Assembly (NCBI GenBank): GCA_022564995.1
Contig: JADFKK010000038.1
Coordinates: 1-37,705 of the forward strand
Origin: Planctomycetota bacterium
GTDB lineage: Bacteria > Planctomycetota > Planctomycetia > Pirellulales > JADFKK01
Reading direction: 5' to 3'
DNA: 37,705 nt
Both the position numbers and the translations under genes were made by a program. Below, one piece after another: positions 6,545 to 15,442 of this stretch (the stretch's first letter is position 1; each line of letters opens with the position of its first letter). The notes under the pieces are model-generated. The model did no database searches. It was given only the letters and a program-made list of their open reading frames with translations, and was not told the origin of the DNA.

Positions 6545-7876
6545 TTAGTTTCTCCACCAAGTCGAGACTTTCTCTCGGTTGGCGGCCTTCTTATGCACGC
6601 TGGAAATCGCGGCATCGACTTCGCTGTGCGCGACCACGCTCCAGGGCATGATTTCTACGCCGCCCGAGGCGTTGATCAGCCAGCCGCCGGAGCGGTGGAC
6701 CGCCCGCACGTGCGAGGCGACCTGCTTGGGCGAATTGAATCGCTCGACATACGGTAGCTCGCGCTCGTTGAGCAGATAGTCGAGCCGCATTCCTGCTTTG
6801 CCCGGCAGGTCTTCTTTGAAAATGAGGGCGCCGATGACCGCCAGATCCATGCAGTTTCGCAGTTGAGCGAAGACCGGCATCTTCTCGGCCAGGTCATCAT
6901 ACTTGGCGGTCATGTTCTCGGCCCACTTTTTGGCCGGGGCACTGTCGCTCGAGAGAACCTTGACGCCTGGGCCGCGCAACTTCCAGGTGAGACCTGCTTT
7001 GTCTCGCAGCAACGACTTGTAATTGGTCGACATCCACCAACGCGGCATCGCGTTTTTGACTTTGCCGCTCTTGATCAGCGAAAGATACTCGGGCATTCCT
7101 CGAACCGGTGATTTATCGAAACCCATGGCCAACCGCTTCATCTGGTAGTCGGCGGTCACCATCACGCGCTCGAAGTGTGTGCCTTGCGGAACGCCCTTGA
7201 GCGTGATCGTCTGCGGGCCCATCGCCTTTTCGGCAGCTTCGATCGTCGCCGGATTTTTCAGATTTCGCTGTTTGCGAAAAAATGCCCTAAAATTTGCGAC
7301 GCCTTCGGGCGTGGGATCGATCGAGCAAGTCAGCGCCCCTCCGCGCGCCGGGCGGGCGGTCCGCAGCGCCACCAGCAGATCGTCGAGCAGCAAGACGGGC
7401 CGGCCGGTGGTCACTCCAACCACGTTGCCGTCCTCGGCCACTTTCCAACCTTCGCCGGGGCCGACTAACACGATGTCGTTGTCCTCGGGATAGACCAGCA
7501 CGTACTTGACGCGTTGCAATCCGCCCAAGAAGCGCAGCTCATCGGCCAGCGGCGGGGCGGGAACCTGCCGGTAGTGCTTCGCCAACGCATCCTGCAGCCG
7601 GCGCAGCGATATCTTCCGCAGTGGAATCGATCCATTAAGCTCGGCCGGAGCGCCCTTGATCAACTTGCGGCGAATCTCCAACACGCGTTTGTTGACGGTC
7701 GCCGGATTGGTGGTCAACACACCTTTGGCGTCGATCTGCACTCCGCCGACGGCGTTGCGACCAAAGTTACCCTGGTCGATCTGTCCCGCCATCGCCCCAG
7801 ACCAGGGACCGAGCGCAACACCGAGGGCCATTACAGCGCACAGGGCACGTTTGACGCGATTGCTTTGAACGAACAT
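6545..7876 (-). CDS. Secreted DUF1598-type planctomycete protein
   Basis: The likely start is the ATG at 7876-7874, with GGAG ten bases upstream, giving about 443 residues. The signal peptide is MFVQSNRVKRALCAVMALGV..., with a cut near GAMAGQ. The body contains LRFLGGLQRVKYVLVYPEDN, DIVLVGPGEGWKVAEDGNVV and GRPVLLLDDLLVALRTAR, which I associate with the planctomycete-restricted DUF1598 family of unknown function. C-terminal part: VHRSGGWLINASGGVEIMPW. No catalytic motif is recognisable. It is exported and monocistronic: a terminator follows and a long upstream region precedes it. The 20 upstream in-frame residues would put a basic stretch before the signal and were left out. Confidence 0.76.
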   Translation of the reverse strand: MFVQSNRVKRALCAVMALGVALGPWSGAMAGQIDQGNFGRNAVGGVQIDAKGVLTTNPATVNKRVLEIRRKLIKGAPAELNGSIPLRKISLRRLQDALAKHYRQVPAPPLADELRFLGGLQRVKYVLVYPEDNDIVLVGPGEGWKVAEDGNVVGVTTGRPVLLLDDLLVALRTARPARGGALTCSIDPTPEGVANFRAFFRKQRNLKNPATIEAAEKAMGPQTITLKGVPQGTHFERVMVTADYQMKRLAMGFDKSPVRGMPEYLSLIKSGKVKNAMPRWWMSTNYKSLLRDKAGLTWKLRGPGVKVLSSDSAPAKKWAENMTAKYDDLAEKMPVFAQLRNCMDLAVIGALIFKEDLPGKAGMRLDYLLNERELPYVERFNSPKQVASHVRAVHRSGGWLINASGGVEIMPWSVVAHSEVDAAISSVHKKAANREKVSTWWRN

Positions 7877-8365
7877 AACTATGATTCTCCTTGCGATGCG
7901 ATTCGGACGTCGAAACGTCACCAGCCCCTGTTCCATTTATTCTGGCCGCGTGACTTAAAAAAATAATTCTATAGAGAATGACCCGCTGACCCATTATGAG
8001 ACCCCGATGCAAGTCACCCCTTGTACTAGGATACGCAATGAAGTACAGATTTTCAAGCCTTTTTGTCGGAATTCGTGGACGCGGGTGAGAGCGCGACCTC
8101 ATGGATATCGGTCGTTTTCGCCGAGAAAATGGGGGTTTCTCCATTCTTAACGGCCCCCTGATGCGGAGATTTCCGGGAACCTCCGCTGGGCGAAAACTGT
8201 GCCTTTGGTCGGATTGGGCCAACGAGGGCCGGCCGTGGCCCGCGCCGAAAGAACCTCGGATCACCCCCAAATCGCCCCCGTCTGATCGACCGAGCACATT
8301 GCCCGGCACTTGATCGTTATGCCCGCGCGTTTGTATGGTGAATAGTGAGATAGGCGAACCGATCT
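7877..8365. other. Divergent intergenic region, nothing coding recognised
   Basis: This 489-base gap lies between the DUF1598 gene (minus) and the sigma54-activator gene (plus). The 7960-8090 part is AT-richer than the genes around it and probably carries promoters. I find no convincing -35/-10 pair or large inverted repeat, and no supported ORF: the 70-codon open frame at 8101 has no family signature. Confidence 0.4.
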
Positions 8366-10381
8366 ATGCTTGCTTACCTGGTTATTCGCGAAGGCACCAA
8401 GTGGTCTGACGTGTACCGTCTGATTCCCGGTCAGACGGCGACGATCGGTCGTGCGCCGACCAACCAGATCGTCATCAAGGACGAACGCTGTAGTCGCGAC
8501 CACGCCGAAGTGTTTCTCTCCGAGCATCACTGGACGCTGCGCGATTTAGACAGCCGCAATGGCACGGCGATCGGCGACTGCATGGTTCGCGGCGATCACG
8601 TCCTGACGCCCGGCGAAGTCATTCGCATCGGGCGATCGCAGTTGGCCTTCGTCCACGATCTGTCCAAGGCGTTTAGCGACCCCGCCGAGCGGAAATTTCG
8701 CGGCGACGACGAGACGGTCGTCGAAGCCTTCTCGGACGACGACTCCAGCGTGCTCACCGACCACGAACCGACGACCATCACCCATCGCCGCGGACAGACG
8801 AAGTTTCTCGCGCCGGTCGAAGAAGACGTGGTGAGCGCCGTGCCGCGCGTCGGACAAGCGGCGGCCACGCTGTGCCGCCTGGCCTTTGAATTGGCCAAGG
8901 CCCCCGATGTCAAGACGCTGGGTAATATCGCGCTGGCCGGGCTGTTCGAGGGAACCGCCGTCGACTCGGGAGCCATGTTGATTTTGCCTCGAGACGCCGA
9001 GGGCGAGCCCAACGGCACCTCGCTTGAGCTGGTCGTTTCTCGAACTGATCGCGAGCCGGCCTATCATCACGTCTCTAAGTTTCTGGCCACCACCGTGTTG
9101 CGCGAGGGCGAGGCGGTGCTGGCCCGAAACGTCATGGACGACAGCAACATCGGCAGCCGCGACAGCAAGGGGGTGATTCACGCGACGGGGGTGATCTGTG
9201 CGCCGATTCGACACGGCCAGAATCCGCTGGGGCTGATTCATCTCTACTCCACCGACGAGGAGATCGGGCCCGATCCCGACGATTTGGAGTTTACGCTGGC
9301 CGTGGCCGACACGCTGGCCGTGGCGCTGCACAATTTGAGCGAACGCCAGGAGCTGACCGAAGACCTTAACTTGGCGCGGGACGAAAACGTGCAACTGCGC
9401 GAGCGGCTTGGCGTGCAAAGCGAAATCATCGGCTCGGGTGTTGCCATGCAGCGTGTCGCCCAGGAAATTGCCCTGGCCGCAACCAGCAAGGCCACCGTGT
9501 TGGTGCGCGGCGAGAGCGGCGTCGGAAAAGAATTGGTCGCCCGGGCGATTCATTTTTCTAGCCCGCGGCGGAAGGGGCCGTTTGTGTGTCTTAATTGTGC
9601 GGCGTTGGCAGAAAGTCTGCTGGCCAGCGAGCTATTCGGCCACGAACGCGGGGCCTTCACGGGGGCCACCGACCGCAGCATCGGCAAGTTCGAGGCCTCG
9701 CACAAGGGGACGCTGATGCTCGACGAGATCGGCGAGATGACCCCTTCGATTCAGGCCAAGTTCTTGCGCGTGCTCGAGGGACATCCGTTCGAGCGGATCG
9801 GCGGCACCGAGTCGGTTGAGGCCGACGTGCGGGTGATCGCCGCCACGAATCGCGATTTGGAGCACGACGTGGCCGAAGGTCGTTTTCGCCGCGACCTGTA
9901 CTTTCGGTTGCATGTGTTGGAGATTCTCGTTCCGCCGCTGCGCAGCCGGCTCGACGACATTCCGGAATTGGCCGACTTTTTCTTAAAAAAGTTCACCTCG
10001 GAAACCGGGCGGCGCATTCGCGGGTTCTCGTCCGACGCGCTGGAGCAACTCGGTCAGTACCGCTGGCCGGGGAATGTCCGCGAATTGAAAAACGTGGTAG
10101 AGCGGGCGGTCGTGTTGACCCAGGGTGAATTCATCGACCGGGGAGATTTATCGCTCTCCAGCTTGATCCCGGATGATGACAGCGGCGCGACGCGCACCGA
10201 ACCATCCAGCACCTTCGAGCCATCGTCGCTGGCCGACATGGAACGTCACCATATTCTCCGGACGCTCGAAACCACCGGCTGGAATAAGAGCCGCAGCGCC
10301 GGAATCCTGGGCATCGAACGCTCGACACTCGATCGAAAAATTCGCCGCTACGGCCTGCGAAACACGACGTCGGGCAGATAG
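8366..10381 (+). CDS. Sigma54-dependent transcriptional activator with FHA and GAF sensor domains
   Basis: The 671-residue protein has four parts. An FHA domain (about 1-98) shows [17 protein letters not shown] and LDSRNGT, the phosphothreonine-binding pattern. A GAF domain spans about 165-325. The AAA+ domain (about 350-585) has Walker A GESGVGKE (383-389 region), the sigma54-contact loop GAFTGA at 429-434, Walker B MLDEIGE (451-457) and the arginine-rich [14 protein letters not shown] Fis-type helix-turn-helix (about 622-664) contains [20 protein letters not shown]. It would drive open-complex formation at sigma54 promoters. An FHA input suggests control by a Ser/Thr kinase, common in planctomycetes, rather than by a response-regulator phosphate; no kinase gene is adjacent. 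The sequence is complete and all key motifs are intact. Confidence 0.93.
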   Translation: MLAYLVIREGTKWSDVYRLIPGQTATIGRAPTNQIVIKDERCSRDHAEVFLSEHHWTLRDLDSRNGTAIGDCMVRGDHVLTPGEVIRIGRSQLAFVHDLSKAFSDPAERKFRGDDETVVEAFSDDDSSVLTDHEPTTITHRRGQTKFLAPVEEDVVSAVPRVGQAAATLCRLAFELAKAPDVKTLGNIALAGLFEGTAVDSGAMLILPRDAEGEPNGTSLELVVSRTDREPAYHHVSKFLATTVLREGEAVLARNVMDDSNIGSRDSKGVIHATGVICAPIRHGQNPLGLIHLYSTDEEIGPDPDDLEFTLAVADTLAVALHNLSERQELTEDLNLARDENVQLRERLGVQSEIIGSGVAMQRVAQEIALAATSKATVLVRGESGVGKELVARAIHFSSPRRKGPFVCLNCAALAESLLASELFGHERGAFTGATDRSIGKFEASHKGTLMLDEIGEMTPSIQAKFLRVLEGHPFERIGGTESVEADVRVIAATNRDLEHDVAEGRFRRDLYFRLHVLEILVPPLRSRLDDIPELADFFLKKFTSETGRRIRGFSSDALEQLGQYRWPGNVRELKNVVERAVVLTQGEFIDRGDLSLSSLIPDDDSGATRTEPSSTFEPSSLADMERHHILRTLETTGWNKSRSAGILGIERSTLDRKIRRYGLRNTTSGR

Positions 10382-10634
10382 CACCCTGTCTACAAAGCCC
10401 CGCCCCTTCATGGCCAACATCCCTGGCCCTTGATGACTAACAGCCCTGGCCGACAGCCCTGGCCGGAAGGCCAGTGGTTCGCTTCGCAACGATTGCGCCG
10501 ATGACTCGGCGCAAGCAGGAAAACTCGCTCCTGCTTTTCTCGATTAAACCGCTGCAAAAGCCGGCGCAAGAAGCTTTTTTAACCCATATAAACCAAGTGC
10601 CGTTGCGTCATCTTCACCCGAGCAGGAACCCGCC
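10382..10634. repeat. Intergenic region with GGCC-rich repeat words and hairpins (family G)
   Basis: The word CCCTGGCC recurs three times between about 10410 and 10465, ending in the hairpin CTGGCC-GGAA-GGCCAG (10459-10474). A perfect nine-bp stem TTGCGCCGA-TGAC-TCGGCGCAA follows at 10493-10514. A related hairpin with a TTCC loop is at 18863-18882. No gene is seen. Confidence 0.6.
10514..10540 (+). terminator. Possible terminator after the sigma54-activator gene
   Basis: AGCAGGA (10514-10520) pairs with TCCTGCT (10529-10535) around an eight-base loop and is followed by TTTTCT. The seven-bp stem is modest, and the T-run is short. Confidence 0.4.
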
Positions 10635-11162
10635 ATGTCCGTTGCCGAGCCCGAAACCGTCCAGCTTCCCATCGCCGTCGAACCGACGCTTATCGAAGCA
10701 ACGATCAATTCGGTCAACAGCGCCCTAGCGATGTGCGAAACGTCGGCCAAATGCGTGTCGATATCAACCGTGCCGAATTCAAACAGCGGAATCGTCACCG
10801 GCATGATCGGCGTCCACGGCAAGGTCTCCGGCTTCATCACCGTCAACATGGCCGAGCGCGTGGCCCTGTGTGCGGTGCAGGGGCTGTTGCAGGAAAGCTA
10901 TCCGAAGTTGTCCTCCCAGGTCGTCGACGGCGTGGGAGAAATCACCAATATCATCGTCGGCGGAATCAAGGCGGCCTTGGGAAAAACGCAATGGGCCTTC
11001 TCGAACATCACCGTGCCTTCGGTGATCGTGGGCACCGGCTATCAGATCGCCTACGCCCGCGGCTTGGAGTTTCTCTGCGCGACCTTCGAGCACGACGACC
11101 CGGAAGCGATCATGCTCAACGACCGAATGCTGCAAGTCAGCATCTCGTTGCTGCGGCTGTAA
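10635..11162 (+). CDS. CheX-like phosphatase-domain protein
   Basis: This is a 175-residue protein with AGGAA about six bases before the ATG. The region from about 55 to 170 fits the CheX/CheC-like fold: GIVTGMIGVHGKVSGFITVN, then GVGEITNIIVGGIKAAL at about 99-115, where E102 and N105 fit the conserved E-x2-N catalytic pair of CheX-type aspartyl-phosphate phosphatases. Such enzymes dephosphorylate CheY-type receivers. No chemotaxis genes are near, so it is an orphan; stand-alone CheX-like proteins are common in planctomycetes. It is preceded by the sigma54 activator but separated from it by hairpins, so co-regulation is uncertain. Confidence 0.78.
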   Translation: MSVAEPETVQLPIAVEPTLIEATINSVNSALAMCETSAKCVSISTVPNSNSGIVTGMIGVHGKVSGFITVNMAERVALCAVQGLLQESYPKLSSQVVDGVGEITNIIVGGIKAALGKTQWAFSNITVPSVIVGTGYQIAYARGLEFLCATFEHDDPEAIMLNDRMLQVSISLLRL

Positions 11163-11179
11163 GGCCGCTACAAAGTCGC

Positions 11180-11206
11180 TGTAAAGCCGCGACCCGTGGT
11201 CGCGCG
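11180..11206. repeat. Hairpin repeat family H, copy 1
   Basis: TGTAAAGCCGCGACC followed by CGT and GGTCGCG forms a seven-bp hairpin (11188-11194 with 11198-11204). A second copy in the same orientation lies at 12175-12203, so the two copies flank the LRR lipoprotein gene. It stands between the CheX-like stop (11162) and the LRR gene stop (11217). Confidence 0.7.
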
Positions 11207-11216
11207 AGCCTCTGCA

Positions 11217-12098
11217 CTAACGCTTCGCTCCCAACTCGCCCGAGTCATACCGCTTCCAGAATTGCTCGGGCCGCATGAGCGTGTTCAAGTCGAGTCCCAA
11301 CTCGTTGAGCGTCGTCATCTTCCGCACAACGTCAAGACCCTTCTTGATGCGGCTGGGATCAAACACCAGCCGCGTCAGTGGCAGACCCTCAAGCGGTGTA
11401 AGATCGCTCACCGGGGTTCCGCCAATGTGGAGACGTTGCAGCCGACTGCGCGAAAGCGGGCTCAGGTCGCTAACCCGCGTTCCGGCCAGCGTCAGACTCA
11501 CCAGCGGCGCGTCTTTGAGCGGGCTAATGTCTTCGACGGGCGTATCGTTGAGCCACAGCATCTCAAGCGGCAGATCCGCCAGGGGGCTAAGGTCGCGGAC
11601 CTTGGTTCCCAACAGGTTCAGTTCGACCAGACGAGATTTCGCCAGCGGCCCGAGATCGCTGACCGCCGTGCCGCTGAGATAAAACTTCTCCAGTGGCGCG
11701 CCGTCGAGCGGTCCCAGATCGGTGACAGCCGTTCCTTCGAGATACAACTCGACCAAGGGCATTCCCCGTAGCGGTTCCAGATCGCTAACCTGCGAACTCC
11801 GCAAGTCGAGCGTCTTTAAGGGGAGGTGCGTCAAAGGACGCAGGTCCGCGACATCACCCTGTTCGACGGCCACGCTGACGATGTTGCCCTTCGGCCCCAG
11901 ATCGATTCGAGCTTGGCCGTTGTAGTTTGGATTGAAGCGGCCCAGCGCCGCGTGCAGGTCATCGACAAGAACGATCTCACCGGGGCCGGGAATCTTCGGC
12001 TGCGGCTTCGATTTGCCGTCCGATTCGCCAGCGGAATCGCAGCCGCCGGCGGCAGTGAACATCAGCAGCAAGAGTAATGCAGTTGCGATTCGTGTCAT
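11217..12098 (-). CDS. Leucine-rich-repeat lipoprotein
   Basis: The likely start is the ATG at 12098-12096, giving about 293 residues with signal MTRIATALLLLLMFTAAGGC and lipobox AAGGC. The longer open frame to 12191 runs into a repeat and lacks an N-terminal signal. The mature protein is a run of about eight LRR units of roughly 23 residues with the pattern D-L-x-P-L-x3-P-L-x2-L-x-L-x-G-T-x-V-S, for example LVELYLEGTAVTDLGPLDGA. This short LRR type is common in planctomycete surface proteins and kinases and mediates binding. No enzymatic domain is seen. Confidence 0.84.
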   Translation of the reverse strand: MTRIATALLLLLMFTAAGGCDSAGESDGKSKPQPKIPGPGEIVLVDDLHAALGRFNPNYNGQARIDLGPKGNIVSVAVEQGDVADLRPLTHLPLKTLDLRSSQVSDLEPLRGMPLVELYLEGTAVTDLGPLDGAPLEKFYLSGTAVSDLGPLAKSRLVELNLLGTKVRDLSPLADLPLEMLWLNDTPVEDISPLKDAPLVSLTLAGTRVSDLSPLSRSRLQRLHIGGTPVSDLTPLEGLPLTRLVFDPSRIKKGLDVVRKMTTLNELGLDLNTLMRPEQFWKRYDSGELGAKR

Positions 12099-12174
12099 GG
12101 CATGGCTCGATCGGCTGAGCGGGCGACATGGTGGATTTTGCCTCAGCATAGCAGAACTGCCCGCGACCGAGAAA

Positions 12175-12203
12175 TGTAAAGCCGCGACCATGGGTCGCGC
12201 GGC
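12175..12203. repeat. Hairpin repeat family H, copy 2
   Basis: It shares TGTAAAGCCGCGACC with copy 1, with the stem CGCGACC (12183-12189), loop ATG and GGTCGCG (12193-12199). It ends directly beside the stop codon (12204-12206) of the glycosyltransferase gene on the minus strand. Confidence 0.72.
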
Positions 12204-12881
12204 TCATTGATGCGGCGGATAAAACGCGGCCAGGCGATGGGGCGAAACGCCGAGCAGGGCGGCCGATAGCAACAGCCAGTTACGCGCCGTTTGGCCGACG
12301 ACTCCGTTACGCTGCCAGCGGCGAGGGCTGACGTGCAGCGGACCCGGCAGCAACACCGGTCGGGCCAAACGGCGAAAACGCCGCATCAACAGCAGATCCT
12401 CCATAATCGGCACGTCGGGGAAGCCGCCCAACTGCTCGAACGTCTCGCGCCGCATGAAGATGCCTTGATCGCCGTAGGGCAACCTTAGCCGGCTGGCTCG
12501 CCAGGCGTTGCCGCGTTCCAACGCCCGGTAAAGCCGCCCGGGGGCTTCAATCTGCTGCCGAAACGCTCCGCCCAGCACCCCGTCGTCGGCCAAGGCCTCT
12601 TCGATTTGATGCAATCCCGTCGGCTCCAGCCAGTTATCGGCGTGCAGAAACAGCAGCACGTCGCCGCCGGCATCGCGGGCGCCGAGATTTTGCTGCGCCG
12701 CGCGTCCCGGCAGACATTCCAGCAGCCGACACGATTTGCCACGGACCACGTCGAGCGTCTCGTCGTCGCTGCCGCCATCGACCACGATCACCTCATGCGC
12801 CCCGCCAGCCAGCGCGCCGTCGATCGCACGGGCGATCGAGTTGGCCTCGTTAAGCGCCGGGATGATGACGGAGATGTTCAC
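12204..12881 (-). CDS. Family 2 glycosyltransferase (TIGR04283-like)
   Basis: The GTG at 12881-12879 starts the protein right at its conserved N terminus (NISVIIPALNEANSIARAID) and overlaps the upstream stop codon as GTGA; a TTG seven codons earlier is the alternative. About 225 residues. GT2 fold marks: EVIVVDGGSDDET (nucleotide-sugar site), DVLLFLHADNWL with the metal-binding D-x-D-like HADN, LPYGDQGIFMRRETFEQLGG, and PIMEDLLLMRRFRR (ED catalytic-base region). The length and order match the small GT2 group TIGR04283, named for arsenosugar synthesis, though many members have no link to arsenic. Its C terminus (NWLLLSAALLGVSPHRLAAF) is hydrophobic and could associate with membrane. Donor and acceptor unknown. 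Confidence 0.85.
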   Translation of the reverse strand: MNISVIIPALNEANSIARAIDGALAGGAHEVIVVDGGSDDETLDVVRGKSCRLLECLPGRAAQQNLGARDAGGDVLLFLHADNWLEPTGLHQIEEALADDGVLGGAFRQQIEAPGRLYRALERGNAWRASRLRLPYGDQGIFMRRETFEQLGGFPDVPIMEDLLLMRRFRRLARPVLLPGPLHVSPRRWQRNGVVGQTARNWLLLSAALLGVSPHRLAAFYPPHQ

Positions 12882-14104
12882 CGCGTCGGGTTCTCGTACC
12901 AAAACACGCCGAGGTTGTCGCGCTCTTCACAGGTCAATACGTCGAGGTCACCGTCGCCGTCCATGTCAACGGTTTGCAAAATGTCGAACTTCACGCCGGC
13001 CGGGCCGCTCAAGTCGTGCAGTTGCCATTGTTTGTCGGTCGGCTTGTCGCGATAGCTGAGCCAGACGACGCCCGACTTGGGCTGCTTGGCGCCTTCGCAG
13101 GAGAAGATCAAGTCTTGCCGACCGTCGAGATTCAGATCGGCCACGTGAATCCCCTTGGCCCGGCCGATCAGCTCGCCGGGGAGCCGAATGATTTGCGTCG
13201 ACCACTCGTCAGCGTTTCTATCAGCGCTCTTACCGATGCGACGAAAGACGTGGACCTCGGTGTCTTTGATCGGCACGACGATGTCGTCACGCCCGTCGCC
13301 GTCGAGATCGGCCACGTCGAGAAACATCACTTCGCGCCCGGCGCCGCCGACGCGATGCTCCGCCCACTTAGCCCCGCCGGCCGCAGCCTTCGCGCCGGGA
13401 TTCTCCAGCCACAGCACGCCGCGGCCTTTCCCCCTGCGGTCGCTGACGACCACGTCGGGATCTCCGTCGCCATCGACGTCGCTGGCCACAAGCGACATGA
13501 TCCAGCCGGCGTCGTACAGCCGGTGATATTTCCAGGCCGTCAAATCGCGAGGATTTTTTGGCGATTGCAGCCAGCCGACCGATGCGCCGCGGCCCTTGGA
13601 GCTAACGATCAGATCGACCCCGTCGCGGCCGTCGATTTGCATCGGCAGGGAAAACATCCAAGACTGCTTGCCGGCAGTGGCGGGAATCGCCTCGGTTTTC
13701 CACGCCTTGGAGTCGAGATACCGCGTCTTGTCGCGGGGTGCCCAATGGACGTACATCGTCCGCGTGCGGCCCTCGCACGAGCTGACCACGTCGGTCGCTC
13801 CATCGCCGTCCAAGTCCACAAACACCGCGTCTTCCGGCGAGCGAACTTTGCCGACCGTTACGGCCGGCCACGCCTCGGCGACCTTCTTCGGCCCCGGGTG
13901 CAGATAGACCCGAATCACGCCACCCTCCTCCCAGCCGGTCGTGATGTCCATCAACCCGTCGCCGTTCACGTCGGCCAATCGCACGCCGTCGGCCCCGCGG
14001 GAAGTGTCGTCGATGGTGTGGCGTTTCCAGGCGGTCGGCTTGTTTTGAGCGTAAGCGTCGAGGTGGCAAATCGCCGCCAGCAGTAACACCGGAAAGTATC
14101 GCAT
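12878..14104 (-). CDS. Secreted VCBS/FG-GAP repeat protein
   Basis: This is a 408-residue protein with signal peptide MRYFPVLLLAAICHLDAYA (cut before QN). It holds at least five FG-GAP/VCBS blades with calcium-binding loops of the D-x-[DN]-x-D-G type: DVNGDGLMD, DLDGDGATD, DVDGDGDPD, DLDGDGRDD and DMDGDGDLD. These form a beta-propeller, typical of extracellular binding proteins. No catalytic domain is fused. The next gene on the strand, a glycosyltransferase, overlaps its stop codon by four bases, so the two are co-translated, which is an unusual pairing of an exported propeller with a cytoplasmic enzyme. Confidence 0.87.
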   Translation of the reverse strand: MRYFPVLLLAAICHLDAYAQNKPTAWKRHTIDDTSRGADGVRLADVNGDGLMDITTGWEEGGVIRVYLHPGPKKVAEAWPAVTVGKVRSPEDAVFVDLDGDGATDVVSSCEGRTRTMYVHWAPRDKTRYLDSKAWKTEAIPATAGKQSWMFSLPMQIDGRDGVDLIVSSKGRGASVGWLQSPKNPRDLTAWKYHRLYDAGWIMSLVASDVDGDGDPDVVVSDRRGKGRGVLWLENPGAKAAAGGAKWAEHRVGGAGREVMFLDVADLDGDGRDDIVVPIKDTEVHVFRRIGKSADRNADEWSTQIIRLPGELIGRAKGIHVADLNLDGRQDLIFSCEGAKQPKSGVVWLSYRDKPTDKQWQLHDLSGPAGVKFDILQTVDMDGDGDLDVLTCEERDNLGVFWYENPTR

Positions 14105-14137
14105 GATGTTGTTCTTCGCGAGAGATCAGCCGAGGCC

Positions 14138-14309
14138 GTAGGTTATGCTTCAGCATAACACCGCGGCTGGCCGGGACAACTTGTTGTCCGACGCGCCACA
14201 CAAGGCCACGCTGTCTCTGGTCCTCTTGTGCCTGCGGCACACGGACAATCGCGGGCGCGATTGTCCGTGCCACCCCATGTGAATTTTGTTATGCTGAAGC
14301 ATAACCTAC
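14138..14309. repeat. Paired-hairpin element, family A copy 2 (23-bp perfect arms)
   Basis: Arms at 14138-14160 and 14287-14309 match perfectly in inverted orientation; each has the hairpin GTTATGCT-TC-AGCATAAC. The interior has two further hairpins: GGACAAC-TT-GTTGTCC (14174-14189) and a 13-bp perfect stem ACGGACAATCGCG (14241-14253) with 14256-14268 and a two-base loop. The right arm contains the stop codon (14306-14308) of the oxidase gene on the minus strand. Confidence 0.88.
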
Positions 14310-15436
14310 ACGACAAACCGCCCGCAACCAAGAAAGCCGATGGGCAGCGACGATTGGCCGTTGAGGGCCAGATCGGCCAACGCTTCGCCGAGAACGGGGG
14401 CGAACTTGAAGCCGTGGCCGGAGAGGCCGGCGGCGAAGACCACTTGCTCGCAGTCGGGGTGACGGTCGACGATGAAGTGTTCGTCGGGGGTCATCGTGTA
14501 CATGCAGATCGTGCAGTCGGTCACCCGATCGCTCACGCCGGGCAAATACTGGCCCAAAAACTGCCGCGTTCGCTGTTCTTCGGCCGGATCGCTCTGGCGG
14601 CGGATCAACAGCGGATCGTCGACGAGGGCGCCGCCCGTGTGCTCGCCAACCTTTACGCCCAGCGGATCGAGCTTCGGAAAGCCATAGAAAATGCCCTCGG
14701 GCGTCTCGTACAAAAATGCCGGGCAGCCGTGTTCGGCTTCGTAGCGCTCGTCGTCGGTGGCGTACCAATACAGCGGCTTGCGCAGCACCCGCAGCGAAAC
14801 GCCCAGCCCGGCGAGCAAATCGGCCGACCAGGCTCCGGCGGTGACGATCAACGAACCGGCCTGAAATGTGCCTTGATCTGTCTCGACGACGACCGCGTCG
14901 CCCTCGCTTCGCCAGGAGTTGACCGTTACCCCCGTGCGATGCTCGGCCCCCAATTGTTTCGCTTCGCGGATGTGCTGAACGATGCACTGCTCGACCGGCA
15001 GATATCCGGCCCGGCGCTCCAACACGCCGATCATCGAATCGGGGCAAAACAGGGCGGGAAAGTGCGAATTGACCTCACGGGCCGAAAGGCTCTCGACCGG
15101 CAGGTTATGTTCGGCGGCACACTGCAAGACTCCCGGCACCACCGCGCCGTCGGCCGGGCCGATCTCCAACAGGCCCGTCTCGTGATACAGCTTCTGCCCG
15201 CTGCGCTGCTCCAGATCTTCCCAAAGTTCATAGGTGCGGCGTAACAACGGCACATAGTCCGGGTGCTCGAAATACGCCATGCGGATCACGCGGGTCAGCC
15301 CGTGCGAGCTGCCGCGGTTGTGTCCGGCAGAAAACCGATCGAGTCCGACGACGCTGGCGCCGCGCAGCGCCAGTTGATACATGGCCGCGCTGCCCACTCC
15401 GCCGGTTCCCAGCACGATTGCGTCGAAGTTGGCCAC
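14306..15436 (-). CDS. FAD-dependent N-methyl amino acid oxidase (sarcosine oxidase / SolA family)
   Basis: The 376-residue length is usual for monomeric sarcosine or N-methyltryptophan oxidases. The N-terminal Rossmann motif is VLGTGGVGSAAMYQLALRG (G10-x-G-G-x-G15), followed by RGSSHGLTRVIRMAYFEHPD, typical of the family. C311 in CMYTMTPDEHFIVDRHP corresponds to the covalent FAD cysteine, and HGFKFAPVLGEALADL closes the fold. Such enzymes oxidise N-methyl amino acids to formaldehyde, H2O2 and the demethylated product. The start is GTG 15436, with GAAGG overlapping the upstream stop codon, so translation is probably coupled to the lipoprotein gene. The stop codon lies in a repeat arm. The true substrate cannot be read from the sequence. 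Confidence 0.88.
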   Translation of the reverse strand: MANFDAIVLGTGGVGSAAMYQLALRGASVVGLDRFSAGHNRGSSHGLTRVIRMAYFEHPDYVPLLRRTYELWEDLEQRSGQKLYHETGLLEIGPADGAVVPGVLQCAAEHNLPVESLSAREVNSHFPALFCPDSMIGVLERRAGYLPVEQCIVQHIREAKQLGAEHRTGVTVNSWRSEGDAVVVETDQGTFQAGSLIVTAGAWSADLLAGLGVSLRVLRKPLYWYATDDERYEAEHGCPAFLYETPEGIFYGFPKLDPLGVKVGEHTGGALVDDPLLIRRQSDPAEEQRTRQFLGQYLPGVSDRVTDCTICMYTMTPDEHFIVDRHPDCEQVVFAAGLSGHGFKFAPVLGEALADLALNGQSSLPIGFLGCGRFVV

Positions 15437-15442
15437 ATCAAT

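Noticed and set aside
12974..14086. 370-codon plus-strand frame opposite the VCBS protein gene
   Set aside because: The repeated Asp/Gly codons of the calcium loops create long open antisense frames; no domain is seen in the translation.
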